From the NCBI GenBank assembly GCA_947494205.1, contig CANLUH010000005.1:310001-374000 (forward strand): a DNA stretch of 64,000 nucleotides, written 5' to 3'. Source of the DNA: an uncultured Flavobacteriaceae bacterium. Its GTDB lineage: Bacteria; Bacteroidota; Bacteroidia; Flavobacteriales; Flavobacteriaceae. How positions within the stretch are numbered: the stretch's first letter is position 1; the number at the start of each line of letters is the position of its first letter. Of this stretch, positions 26,264-34,125 are shown piece after piece. Below the pieces are notes generated by a model that saw only the letters and a program-made list of their open reading frames with translations, was not told the origin of the DNA and did no database searches. The position numbers and the translations under genes are program-made.

Positions 26264-27193
26264 TTACTCTATAATTAATTTCTGAGTTGTGGTTTCTCCG
26301 TTTTTAGTATTTAGTTTTACTAGATAAATGCCTTTATTTAAAGCGGATAAGTCAAGGTTTAAAGTACTTTCTGTAGTATTAACTTGTAAATCTTTAACTA
26401 AGCTACCTAATATGTTATACACTTTAACCGATTCTAGATTAGTAACATTATCTCCTGTAATTGAGATACGACCTTTTGATGGATTCGGTGCTATTTTAAG
26501 TGTTTTTGAGTCTTGAAAGGTTGGTGTGTTTAATAAGTAAGTTTCAAAATCTATAATTAAAGTTCCCATTTTATTTCCGTTTATAGGGAAACCGCTAATT
26601 TGAGAAATACCAACGGGCGTGTTAGGACTATTTGGAGAATCGTAATTAACACCATCATCTGTTCCTGCATCGTAAGCATAAACATCTAGCTCAAGATTCT
26701 CTACCCATTGTCCTGAGGCATTTTTTATTTCTATACTATTGGCAGCAATAAACCAATCTGGACTTGGTGCAAGCATAGAGAGAATAGTCATATAACGTTG
26801 GTCTTGGCATAATGTCACTTGTGCTTCAGCTAAAGCTGTTGCATTATTTGTAGAAGTAAAAGGAATCACAGTTACTTGGTCTACAGTACCCTCTGGAGAT
26901 GCACCAACTTCATTATATAATTCTGTGTTATCGCCCAATTCGGCAAGGTTTTTTATACCTAAACTAGCAGGTTGTCCAAATTCTAAAAACTGATTTGGTG
27001 TACTGTGAAATATCATTATTACATCAGACCAATGTGCACCCGCAGGAATAGATGAATGCTCTGCTGCATTCCAAGTGCTCTGAAATGTTATATTGTAAAC
27101 AGGATGATTAGTGTCCTCCGAGCATCCATATTGAGACCAAACAGTACCAGTTATAAAAGAGAGTAAAAGAAAGCAAAATGTAATTTTTTTCAT
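26264..27193 (-). CDS. Spondin-domain protein with type IX sorting tail, copy 2
   Basis: 309 residues, signal peptide about 1-20 nearly the same as copy 1. The Spondin_N domain (about 30-225) has the same signatures, including [14 protein letters not shown] and [12 protein letters not shown]. The 78-residue type IX sorting tail differs from that of copy 3 by one residue (Asp for Asn after SLVK) but from copy 1 at about eight. Thus the front half resembles copy 1 and the back half copy 3. The intergenic spacer downstream also closely resembles the one downstream of copy 3. Secreted protein; ligand unknown, though spondin domains in eukaryotes mediate adhesion. Confidence 0.88.
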   Translation of the reverse strand: MKKITFCFLLLSFITGTVWSQYGCSEDTNHPVYNITFQSTWNAAEHSSIPAGAHWSDVIMIFHSTPNQFLEFGQPASLGIKNLAELGDNTELYNEVGASPEGTVDQVTVIPFTSTNNATALAEAQVTLCQDQRYMTILSMLAPSPDWFIAANSIEIKNASGQWVENLELDVYAYDAGTDDGVNYDSPNSPNTPVGISQISGFPINGNKMGTLIIDFETYLLNTPTFQDSKTLKIAPNPSKGRISITGDNVTNLESVKVYNILGSLVKDLQVNTTESTLNLDLSALNKGIYLVKLNTKNGETTTQKLIIE

Positions 27194-27214
27194 AGTTAGG
27201 GGAAATTGAAATCT

Positions 27215-27228
27215 AAAACTACAGTTTT
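27215..27228 (-). promoter_or_regulatory. Leader dyad AAAACTACAGTTTT, copy 2
   Basis: Same dyad as before copies 1 and 3, beginning 22 bases before the ATG of spondin copy 2. On the minus strand it contains TAGTTTTA, one mismatch from TAnnTTTG. Confidence 0.4.
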
Positions 27229-27412
27229 AATTTGAAAGAAACTAATAAAAGTGTATTCATTCGTGAGAACTCTATTTTAATAAGGTTGTATACTATATAG
27301 AATTGATTAATTAAAATACCTTATTCGATATTTAATCTTTCAAAATACTCATGTGTAATAAATTAGATGTTTAATCGTTAGCAATTCTAGCAAAAAAAAT
27401 CTAAAGCAGACT

Positions 27413-28348
27413 TTACTCTATAATTAATTTCTGAGTTGTAGTTTCTCCGTTTTTAGTATTTAGTTTTACAAGATAAATGCCTTTATTTAAAGCGGATAAG
27501 TCAAGGTTTAAAGTACTTTCTGTAGTATTAACTTGTAAATTTTTAACTAAGCTACCTAATATATTATAAACTTTAACCGATTCTAGATTGGTAACATTAT
27601 CTCCTGTAATTGAGATACGACCTTTTGATGGGTTCGGTGCTATTTTAAGTGTTTTTGAAGCTTCAAAGTTAGGCGTACTTAATGTTGTATAGAAGCGTTC
27701 TACAGTTAATGTACCAATTTTATTACCATTAATTGGAGCGATATTAAGCATAGAAATACCAATAGGGGAAATAGGACTATCAAGAGAAGTGTAGTCTGTT
27801 CCTGCGTCTGTTCCTGCATCATAAGCAAAAACATCTAAAGTAATTATATCATCTGCATTTTCTAATCCTGGCCCCATTAAATCTAAACTATTTATAGCAA
27901 TAAACCAATCTGGACTGGGTGCGAGCATAGATACTAAGGTTAAATAGTGATGTTCATTTGTAACAAAAATATCCATAACAATTGAGCTAGTCGCATTATT
28001 AGGACTAAATTCTTGATTAATCCACATGTCTGCATTTCCTGCAGACATAGCGCTTACTACTTCAGCGTTAAAAGCACCATTGCTACCTAGTTCTGCAACA
28101 TCTTTAATGCCAGTGGTTGCATTTTGACCTAGTTGTAAAAATTCATTAGGAAATTTATGTGTAGCCCCTACTAAATTAGACCAATGAGCTCCTGAAGGAA
28201 TAGAAGTATGATCAGTACTGTTCCATGTACTTTGAAAGGTAACTCTATATTGAGTTACTGGTGTATTATCTGAAGGGTCAGGATCTTGCGCACATAAACT
28301 TAAAGTAACTAAAGTTAATATAATAGAACAGAATGTAATTTTTTTCAT
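27413..28348 (-). CDS. Spondin-domain protein with type IX sorting tail, copy 3
   Basis: 311 residues. The signal peptide (ending SLCAQ) differs from copies 1 and 2 after the first seven residues, and the Spondin_N domain (about 30-225) is the most diverged of the three, though YRVTFQSTWNSTDHTSIPSG and [14 protein letters not shown] remain (quoted in parts). The sorting tail is almost identical to copy 2. It is first in transcription order. The three genes plus their spacers form a tandem array of about 1.15 kb units. Confidence 0.88.
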   Translation of the reverse strand: MKKITFCSIILTLVTLSLCAQDPDPSDNTPVTQYRVTFQSTWNSTDHTSIPSGAHWSNLVGATHKFPNEFLQLGQNATTGIKDVAELGSNGAFNAEVVSAMSAGNADMWINQEFSPNNATSSIVMDIFVTNEHHYLTLVSMLAPSPDWFIAINSLDLMGPGLENADDIITLDVFAYDAGTDAGTDYTSLDSPISPIGISMLNIAPINGNKIGTLTVERFYTTLSTPNFEASKTLKIAPNPSKGRISITGDNVTNLESVKVYNILGSLVKNLQVNTTESTLNLDLSALNKGIYLVKLNTKNGETTTQKLIIE

Positions 28349-28370
28349 AGTTAGGGGAATATTGAGATTT

Positions 28371-28384
28371 AAAACTACAGTTTT
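28371..28384 (-). promoter_or_regulatory. Leader dyad AAAACTACAGTTTT, copy 3
   Basis: Identical to the dyad before copy 2 and beginning 23 bases before the ATG of spondin copy 3. Confidence 0.4.
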
Positions 28385-28472
28385 GATTCAAAAAAAACTA
28401 ATAATGACTTGTTAATTTTTATGAATGCTTTACTTTTAATAAAAAAATACAATACATTATTAACTAGCATTT

Positions 28473-29090
28473 GTGAATTACGATTTAATCCTCTCCTTTA
28501 TTATAGCAACTTCAGCTTTAGCATGTTCTCCTGGACCAGATAATATTTATGTGTTAATGCAAAGTTTAACGCATGGTAAAAAGTATGGTTTAGCTACCGT
28601 TTGCGGACTCATTTCTGGTTGTTTATTACACACAACTTTAGTTGCCTTTGGTGTATCTGCTATTATAAAAGCAAATGAGACATTATTTTTTGTAATAAAA
28701 TTGTTAGGTGCTTTATACTTATTGTATTTAGCTTATAAAGTATTTAAAAGTGATGCCAAAGTAACGCTATCTGATGCAGCTGTGCCTAAAAAAGGCGTAT
28801 GGCAATTGTTTAAGCAAGGCGTTATTATGAATGTGTTAAACCCAAAAGTCTCTATTTTCTTTTTAGCTTTTTTTCCGGGGTTTCTATTTAGCGATACTTT
28901 AAGTACAGTGACTCAATTTTATGTGTTAGGGTTTTTATTTATGGCAACTTCGTTTGTTATTTTTTCTGGAATAGCCATTCTTGCAGGATTTATTTCAGAC
29001 TATTTAAAACAAAGTAATAGTATAGGCGTTGTCTTAAAATGGTTACAGATTATAGTATTTATTGGGATTGCTATTTTAATTCTAATTTAG
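28473..29090 (+). CDS. LysE/RhtB family amino-acid exporter
   Basis: 205 residues with six predicted membrane helices. The family mark is at the N terminus: ALACSPGPDNIYVLMQSL, followed by GLATVCGLISGCLLHT (quoted in parts). A second conserved segment is GVIMNVLNPKVSIFFLAFFP. These proteins export amino acids or homoserine lactones through the inner membrane. The start is GTG at 28473; no ATG lies nearby in frame and the N terminus matches the family from there. The next gene starts 4 bases after the stop. Confidence 0.9.
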   Translation: MNYDLILSFIIATSALACSPGPDNIYVLMQSLTHGKKYGLATVCGLISGCLLHTTLVAFGVSAIIKANETLFFVIKLLGALYLLYLAYKVFKSDAKVTLSDAAVPKKGVWQLFKQGVIMNVLNPKVSIFFLAFFPGFLFSDTLSTVTQFYVLGFLFMATSFVIFSGIAILAGFISDYLKQSNSIGVVLKWLQIIVFIGIAILILI

Positions 29091-29094
29091 AAGT

Positions 29095-29841
29095 ATGATT
29101 ACGTTCAGTTTTAAGCCTAAATTCTCCATAATTATAATACTAGTGTTTATGCTGTTTACAGTAATAGGTACTTTAGCTCACGAATTAGGACACATTGCAG
29201 TAGCTCAAATTTTAGGGTATGAAACCAATCTTAGTTACGGTTACATGGATTATTCCGTAAAAGGTTATAATGAAGATGAGAATTATTTTTTATTGCTAAA
29301 ATGGAATGCTAAATATGGAGAGACTCCTTATTACGATTTAGACGATAATGCAAAACAAGAGTATAAAACGATTTTAGATCGCTTAGAGGGAAAATTCCCT
29401 AGAGATGAAAACCATGACAATCTTATTACACTAGGAGGTCCAACACAAACCATTATAACGTCTTTAATTGGTTTTTATATTTTATATAGAAGAGAATCAA
29501 AATACAGATACACATATAAAATAATAGATTGGCTAGGTGTATTTTTAGGACTCTTTATTTTAAGAGAAATCTATAATACGTTAGGCGCTTTAGTATCCGT
29601 AGTCTTTTTTAATGGCAGTGAATTCTATGGCGATGAATTTTCTCTATCTCGTGCTTTAAGCTTAAACCAATGGGTAATACCTGTAGTAACTGGAGTTATC
29701 GGTTTAGTAATGGCGTTGTATATTATTTTTAAAGTAATTCCGTTACGTTATCGATTTTCGTTTATTATTTCGGGGTTTATTGGTGGCGGTTTAGGCTTTA
29801 TAATTTGGTTTAATTATTTAGGAGAAATTATTTTACCATAA
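29095..29841 (+). CDS. M50-like membrane protein with HELGH motif
   Basis: 248 residues. A first membrane helix (about 10-28) runs into HELGH at 29-33, the zinc motif of site-2-type metalloproteases, in the usual position of M50 enzymes inside the membrane. Four or five more helices follow after a long loop (about 45-120). I do not see a clear second NPDG-type metal motif; a possible substitute is LGGPTQT near residue 122, similar to the GGP found in M50-like proteins. It could be an intramembrane protease or an inactive relative. It lies 4 bases after the LysE gene. Confidence 0.6.
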   Translation: MITFSFKPKFSIIIILVFMLFTVIGTLAHELGHIAVAQILGYETNLSYGYMDYSVKGYNEDENYFLLLKWNAKYGETPYYDLDDNAKQEYKTILDRLEGKFPRDENHDNLITLGGPTQTIITSLIGFYILYRRESKYRYTYKIIDWLGVFLGLFILREIYNTLGALVSVVFFNGSEFYGDEFSLSRALSLNQWVIPVVTGVIGLVMALYIIFKVIPLRYRFSFIISGFIGGGLGFIIWFNYLGEIILP

Positions 29842-29860
29842 ATCTGTAATGAATAATGCT

Positions 29861-29889
29861 TTTGTAACTACTAATCTTTTTTATCTTTG
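29861..29889 (+). promoter_or_regulatory. Promoter of HMG-CoA lyase (TTTG-N17-TATCTTTG)
   Basis: TTTG at 29861-29864 and TATCTTTG at 29882-29889, both full matches to the Bacteroidota -33/-7 elements. The ATG follows 8 bases after the -7 element, so the leader is extremely short. Confidence 0.65.
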
Positions 29890-29897
29890 AAATTGAA

Positions 29898-30764
29898 ATG
29901 AATAGTACTCCAGTAAAAGTAATCGAATGTCCGCGCGATGCCATGCAAGGTATAAAACAGTTTATACCTACAGCGCAGAAAGTACAGTATATACAATCTA
30001 TTTTACGAGTAGGTTTCGATACTGTAGATTTTGGAAGCTTTGTATCACCAAAGGCGATTCCGCAAATGGTAGATACTGCCGAAGTTTTAGCACAATTAGA
30101 TTTAAGTAAAACAAAGAGTAAGTTATTAGCTATTGTTGCTAATACTAGAGGAGCAGAAGCAGCTGCAAAACATCCCGAAATACAATACTTAGGCTATCCA
30201 TTTTCCATTTCTGAGAATTTCCAGATGCGTAATACGCACAAAACCATAGCACAGTCTGTTGTTACTTTAGAGCAGATTTTAAATATAGCTAATCGTTCTA
30301 ATAAAGAAGTAGTTGTCTATATTTCTATGGGCTTTGGTAATCCTTATGGTGATCCTTGGGATGTAAATATAGTAGGAGAGTGGACGGAGCGTTTAAGTAA
30401 AATGGGTGTTAAAATACTATCGCTTAGTGATACTATAGGAAGTTCTAACCCAGAAAGTATAGACTATTTATTTTCAAACTTAATTCCACAATATAAAGAC
30501 ATCGAGTTTGGTGCACATTTGCATACTACACCATCTAGTTGGTTCGAAAAAGTAGATGCAGCATATAAAGCAGGTTGTCGCCGTTTCGATGGTGCTATTC
30601 AAGGTTTTGGAGGTTGCCCAATGGCAAAAGACGAATTAACAGGGAATATGCCTACCGAGAAAGTCCTTACGTATTTAACTACTAGAAAAGCAAACGATTT
30701 AAACGCAATGGCTTTTGAAAGTGCTTACAACGAAGCTTCTAAAATTTTTAATGTTTATCATTAA
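29898..30764 (+). CDS. Hydroxymethylglutaryl-CoA lyase
   Basis: 288 residues. The enzyme splits HMG-CoA to acetoacetate and acetyl-CoA in leucine degradation. The TIM-barrel HMGL-like domain has Arg13-Asp14 in ECPRDAMQG, the metal ligands His207 and His209 in GAHLHTTPS, and the active-site Cys240 in the GFGGCPMA loop. SLSDTIGSSNPE is the family signature. Complete length. No other leucine-pathway gene is adjacent. The stop overlaps the end of the converging TetR gene by 4 bases. Confidence 0.92.
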   Translation: MNSTPVKVIECPRDAMQGIKQFIPTAQKVQYIQSILRVGFDTVDFGSFVSPKAIPQMVDTAEVLAQLDLSKTKSKLLAIVANTRGAEAAAKHPEIQYLGYPFSISENFQMRNTHKTIAQSVVTLEQILNIANRSNKEVVVYISMGFGNPYGDPWDVNIVGEWTERLSKMGVKILSLSDTIGSSNPESIDYLFSNLIPQYKDIEFGAHLHTTPSSWFEKVDAAYKAGCRRFDGAIQGFGGCPMAKDELTGNMPTEKVLTYLTTRKANDLNAMAFESAYNEASKIFNVYH

Positions 30765-31354
30765 TTAGAACACTTTTCAACACAAGCGTCTTCTATAATT
30801 TTACTAGTTAATGTTTTTGCTTGTGTAATTGGCCATTCTTCTTTTAATATATTACATTCTGCAACAGCAGATTCTAAAAGCAAATAGATTTGCTGTGCTA
30901 GTTTCTTACTATCTTCTTGATTTTTTAATTGAATATTCTCTTGAATTAATAATTCTATATAGTTGAGTAACCCTTTTTTTTGAGACAAAACTTCAGAGTA
31001 AATAAGACTGTTTTTATCTGAGACTTCAGAAAATACTTTAATATTCCAACAGCCATTAAAATTTTCCATTTTATAGAAGAACTCTAAATAACTAAACACT
31101 GCCAATACTCTTTTATTTCCTTTTGGCGTTTGTTGAATAAAGGCTAATAACTGATTTGAGAACTCCGAGTTCATGTGTCTTAAATGTGCTACACAGATTT
31201 CTTCTTTAGATTTAAAGTGTTTATTAAAAGTCTCTCTTTCTACACTTGCGTCACTTAATATGTCCTTTATATTAGTGTTGTTATAGCCATTTCTGTAAAA
31301 TAAATTAGAAGCACTTTTTATGATTCTTTGTTTAGTATCTATAGTGTAATTCAT
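30761..31354 (-). CDS. TetR/AcrR family transcriptional regulator
   Basis: 197 residues. The N-terminal helix-turn-helix (about 8-55) reads KQRIIKSASNLFYRNGYNNTNIKDIL followed by FNKHFKSKEEI, the standard TetR pattern (quoted in parts). The helical C-terminal domain (about 60-197) is typical of ligand-binding TetR proteins but gives no clue to the ligand. It is divergent from the iron island and convergent with HMG-CoA lyase. A hairpin with a T-run (31414-31439) lies in its leader. Confidence 0.88.
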   Translation of the reverse strand: MNYTIDTKQRIIKSASNLFYRNGYNNTNIKDILSDASVERETFNKHFKSKEEICVAHLRHMNSEFSNQLLAFIQQTPKGNKRVLAVFSYLEFFYKMENFNGCWNIKVFSEVSDKNSLIYSEVLSQKKGLLNYIELLIQENIQLKNQEDSKKLAQQIYLLLESAVAECNILKEEWPITQAKTLTSKIIEDACVEKCSN

Positions 31355-31413
31355 TAGGGAAAAATAAGGGAAGTTAGTTGGTTGTTGTTTATTATAATTG
31401 CAATATACAGAAA

Positions 31414-31439
31414 AAGAAGCGATATAAAACGTGCTTCTT
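31414..31439 (-). other. Leader hairpin with T-run before the TetR gene
   Basis: AAGAAGC (31414-31420) pairs with GCTTCTT (31433-31439). On the minus strand the hairpin is followed by TTTTT and lies about 60-85 bases before the TetR ATG, so it may attenuate that transcript. Confidence 0.3.
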
Positions 31440-31528
31440 AAAATATCAAAAAAGCAAAAATACCTTTTAATGTTTTGATTTACAAGGGTCTATATTGATG
31501 TTTGCATGAACTTTGTTTTTTTATTTAA

Positions 31529-31541
31529 ATTTAGTCTAAAT
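31529..31541. promoter_or_regulatory. Candidate metal-regulator operator ATTTAGTCTAAAT
   Basis: A perfect 13-base palindrome with central T, placed just upstream of the -33 element of the iron island. A one-mismatch copy lies at 31601-31613 and a half-site at 31616-31628. Confidence 0.5.
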
Positions 31542-31545
31542 AAAC

Positions 31546-31576
31546 TTGCATAAACTACTTTTCAATAGTATTTTTG
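31546..31576 (+). promoter_or_regulatory. Iron-island promoter (TTG-N20-TATTTTTG)
   Basis: TATTTTTG at 31569-31576 with TTG at 31546-31548. Transcription should start near 31582, so the two downstream operator copies lie in the early transcribed region before the ATG at 31632. Confidence 0.6.
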
Positions 31577-31600
31577 TTCACGAAAAATGAATCTATTTAT

Positions 31601-31628
31601 ATTCAGTCTAAATAAAAACAGTCTAAAA
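31601..31628. promoter_or_regulatory. Second operator copy plus half-site
   Basis: ATTCAGTCTAAAT at 31601-31613 and AAACAGTCTAAAA at 31616-31628 repeat CAGTCTAAA with a 15-base period. They end 3 bases before the ATG of the DUF4856 lipoprotein. Confidence 0.45.
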
Positions 31629-31631
31629 ATA

Positions 31632-32846
31632 ATGAACAAATTTATATTAGGATTAGTAGCAATTGCCACATTAGGATTAACCTCTTGTACTGCCGATGAT
31701 GAAGGGTCAGGACCTACAGGTACAGGTGCACCAATAGTTACAGCACCAGATACATACGTGTTTAACAGAAATGGAAATACTACAGTAAGTTTTAGTGGAC
31801 AAACTACAAGAATTTTAATGGCAGAAGAAATTATTGCTGCTATTAAAAATACATCGAAAACAGAAGTAGAATTAGACGCTATGTTTGCACATGTAGAAGG
31901 CGCTAATGATTTTTCTAATACAGATTTAAATGCTTCAGGAAAAAGCGTGCGTAGCAAAACGGCCGCATCAACAGATTATTTTTCAACAAATACAACAACA
32001 GCTAATGTAATAAAAGCAGATTTTGACACCTACATAGCAGATCAAGTAAATGATGTATTCCCAAATTGGGGAGTAACAGCAACAGCAGGAAACGCAGGTA
32101 ACTTACAAGAAGCAGGAGGAGGATCTACACGTTATATTAATGGTAAAGGTTTAGAGTTAAACCAGGCCTTTAACAAAGGATTAATTGGTGCTTTAATGGT
32201 CGATCAAATGCTTAATAACTATTTAGGTACTGCCGTTTTAGATGCAGGAGATAATAGAGCTAATAACGATGCAGATATTTTAGATGTAGATAAAAACTAT
32301 ACTACTATGGAGCACAAATGGGATGAAGCTTATGGTTATTTATACGGTAACGAAAATAATCCAGCAGTACCAGCTTTAGGAGCAGATAATTTTTTAAGTA
32401 AATACCTATCTAGAGTAGAAAACGATACAGATTTTTCTGGTATTGCTATGGATATTTACAATGCTTTTAAATTAGGACGGGCAGCCATTGTTGCTAAAAA
32501 CTATGAAGTACGTGATGCGCAAGCTCAAATTATTAGAGAGAAAGTATCAGAAATTATAGGAATAAGAGCTGTGTATTATTTACAGCAAGGAAAAAATAAC
32601 TTAGCAACAGATACAGCAGCAGCATTTCATGATTTATCAGAAGGTTATGGATTTATCTACAGCTTACAGTTTACAAGAAAGCCGGGAACAAATCAGCCAT
32701 ACTTTACAAAGTCAGAAGTTGATGGGTTTATAACAACATTAATGGCAGGTAATGGATTTTGGGATGCCACTCCTGGAATGTTAGATACCATGTCTGATAC
32801 TATATCGGCAGAATTTAGCTTTACTACTAACGAGGCAGGAAGCTAA
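31632..32846 (+). CDS. DUF4856 lipoprotein of the iron island
   Basis: 404 residues from the ATG at 31632. An upstream in-frame ATG at 31587 would add 15 residues encoded by the operator repeats and spoil the signal peptide, so I reject it. The lipobox is LGLTSC (Cys near residue 19). The rest matches DUF4856: an early YVFNRNGNTTVSFSGQT, then helical segments with GLELNQAFNKGLIGALMVDQML and MEHKWDEAYGYLYG (quoted in parts). This family regularly lies next to imelysin genes in flavobacteria. It probably binds iron or a ferric complex at the outer membrane, by analogy with imelysin; the molecular role is unknown. Confidence 0.82.
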   Translation: MNKFILGLVAIATLGLTSCTADDEGSGPTGTGAPIVTAPDTYVFNRNGNTTVSFSGQTTRILMAEEIIAAIKNTSKTEVELDAMFAHVEGANDFSNTDLNASGKSVRSKTAASTDYFSTNTTTANVIKADFDTYIADQVNDVFPNWGVTATAGNAGNLQEAGGGSTRYINGKGLELNQAFNKGLIGALMVDQMLNNYLGTAVLDAGDNRANNDADILDVDKNYTTMEHKWDEAYGYLYGNENNPAVPALGADNFLSKYLSRVENDTDFSGIAMDIYNAFKLGRAAIVAKNYEVRDAQAQIIREKVSEIIGIRAVYYLQQGKNNLATDTAAAFHDLSEGYGFIYSLQFTRKPGTNQPYFTKSEVDGFITTLMAGNGFWDATPGMLDTMSDTISAEFSFTTNEAGS

Positions 32847-32864
32847 TTAAGAGAATAATTTTGA

Positions 32865-32910
32865 GAAATAGTAATGGCATTACATATGTTATTACTATTT
32901 CTTATTTTTG
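32865..32910 (+). terminator. Terminator whose T-tract overlaps a -7 promoter element
   Basis: A perfect 11-base stem (32865-32875 gaaatagtaat with 32891-32901) is followed by TTATTTTTG. The last eight bases, TATTTTTG at 32903-32910, are an exact TAnnTTTG element 36 bases before the imelysin ATG. Confidence 0.75.
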
Positions 32911-32946
32911 CACACTGAAAAACGGAAAATTTAAATTAATAAGACT

Positions 32947-34050
32947 ATGAAGAATAGAGTAATTGGAATAGTATTAGTAGCATTAGTTGTGTTGGCCTGT
33001 TCAAAGTCCGATGATTCTAACTCAGGAAATGGAGGTGGAACTAACGATACTTTTAACAGAGCGGCAATGTTAACAAATATCGCCGATAATATTATCATTC
33101 CTGCTTACGAGGATTTTTCAACAGATTTAAATGGGTTAGTCACTGCAAAAGATAATTTTGTTGCAACACCAAACCAAAGTAATTTAGATGCTTTAAGAAG
33201 TTCTTGGTACAATGCATACAAAACATGGCAATACCTTGAAATGTTTAATATTGGTAAAGCAGAAGAAATTCAGTATAGCTTTAAAATGAATGTGTATCCA
33301 ACAAATACATCAGACATTGAAAGTAATATAGCATCTGGAACTTACGATTTATTAAATGTAAATAATAACGATGCTGTAGGTTTTCCAGCAGTAGATTATA
33401 TGTTATATGGTGTTGCAAGCGATGATGCAGCAATACTAACAACGTATGCAAGTGCTAATTATAAAAATTACCTTTCGGATGTTGTAGACCAAATGCAATC
33501 GTTAACTAATACAGTATATACAGATTGGACGTCTTCTTACAGAAATACATTTGTAGCTAGTACACAAAATACTGCAACTAGTGCTGTAAATAAATTAGTA
33601 AACGATTTTATCTTTTACTACGAAAAAGGATTAAGAGCTAATAAAATTGGAATTCCAGCAGGTGTATTTTCTTCAACAGCATTACCATCTAAAGTAGAAG
33701 CATTGTATAGAGAAGATATTTCAAAAACATTAGCCTTAGAAGCTTTACAAGCTGTACAAGATGTTTTTAACGGAGTTGCCTACAATGGTAGTGCAAGTGG
33801 TGAAAGCTATAAAACGTATTTAGAAACTCTAAATAAATCGGAATTAGCAAATCTTATTAATTCTAGATTTAATACAGCTAAACAAAAATTACAAGGTTTA
33901 AATGCGAATTTAAAAACCCAAGTCACTACAGATAATACAAAAATGACGGAAGCTTACGATGCTTTACAATTAGCAGTAGTATCTTTAAAAGTAGACATGT
34001 TGCAAGCTTTTAACGTAAGTGTAGATTACGTAGATGCAGATGGAGATTAA
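32947..34050 (+). CDS. Imelysin family lipoprotein (M75-like)
   Basis: 367 residues, lipobox LVVLAC (Cys near residue 18). The imelysin fold is indicated by RSSWYNAYKTWQYLEMFNIG, the GFPAVDYMLYG motif, WTSSYRNTFVASTQ, and a C-terminal helical bundle (quoted in parts). Imelysins such as EfeO-like proteins bind iron in the periplasm; the classical GxHxxE motif is not evident here, as in many flavobacterial members. It follows the DUF4856 gene after a terminator with its own promoter-like element. A hairpin terminator follows at 34076. Confidence 0.88.
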   Translation: MKNRVIGIVLVALVVLACSKSDDSNSGNGGGTNDTFNRAAMLTNIADNIIIPAYEDFSTDLNGLVTAKDNFVATPNQSNLDALRSSWYNAYKTWQYLEMFNIGKAEEIQYSFKMNVYPTNTSDIESNIASGTYDLLNVNNNDAVGFPAVDYMLYGVASDDAAILTTYASANYKNYLSDVVDQMQSLTNTVYTDWTSSYRNTFVASTQNTATSAVNKLVNDFIFYYEKGLRANKIGIPAGVFSSTALPSKVEALYREDISKTLALEALQAVQDVFNGVAYNGSASGESYKTYLETLNKSELANLINSRFNTAKQKLQGLNANLKTQVTTDNTKMTEAYDALQLAVVSLKVDMLQAFNVSVDYVDADGD

Positions 34051-34075
34051 TACTAAATTAAAATAATATAAAAGA

Positions 34076-34118
34076 AAAAGGTTGTCCTCAAAAAACTATA
34101 GAGTGTCAGCCTTTTTTT
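34076..34118 (+). terminator. Terminator or attenuator between imelysin and HTTM genes
   Basis: AAAAGGTTG (34076-34084) pairs with CAGCCTTTT (34107-34115) including one G-U pair, with inner CTC/GAG pairing, then a T-run to 34118. The HTTM start codon is only 7 bases downstream, so reading through is needed unless a promoter is hidden here. Confidence 0.65.
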
Positions 34119-34125
34119 GTGTAAA

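Noticed and set aside
31587-31631. Upstream ATG for the DUF4856 lipoprotein
   Set aside because: The extra 15 residues come from operator repeats and would bury the lipoprotein signal peptide.
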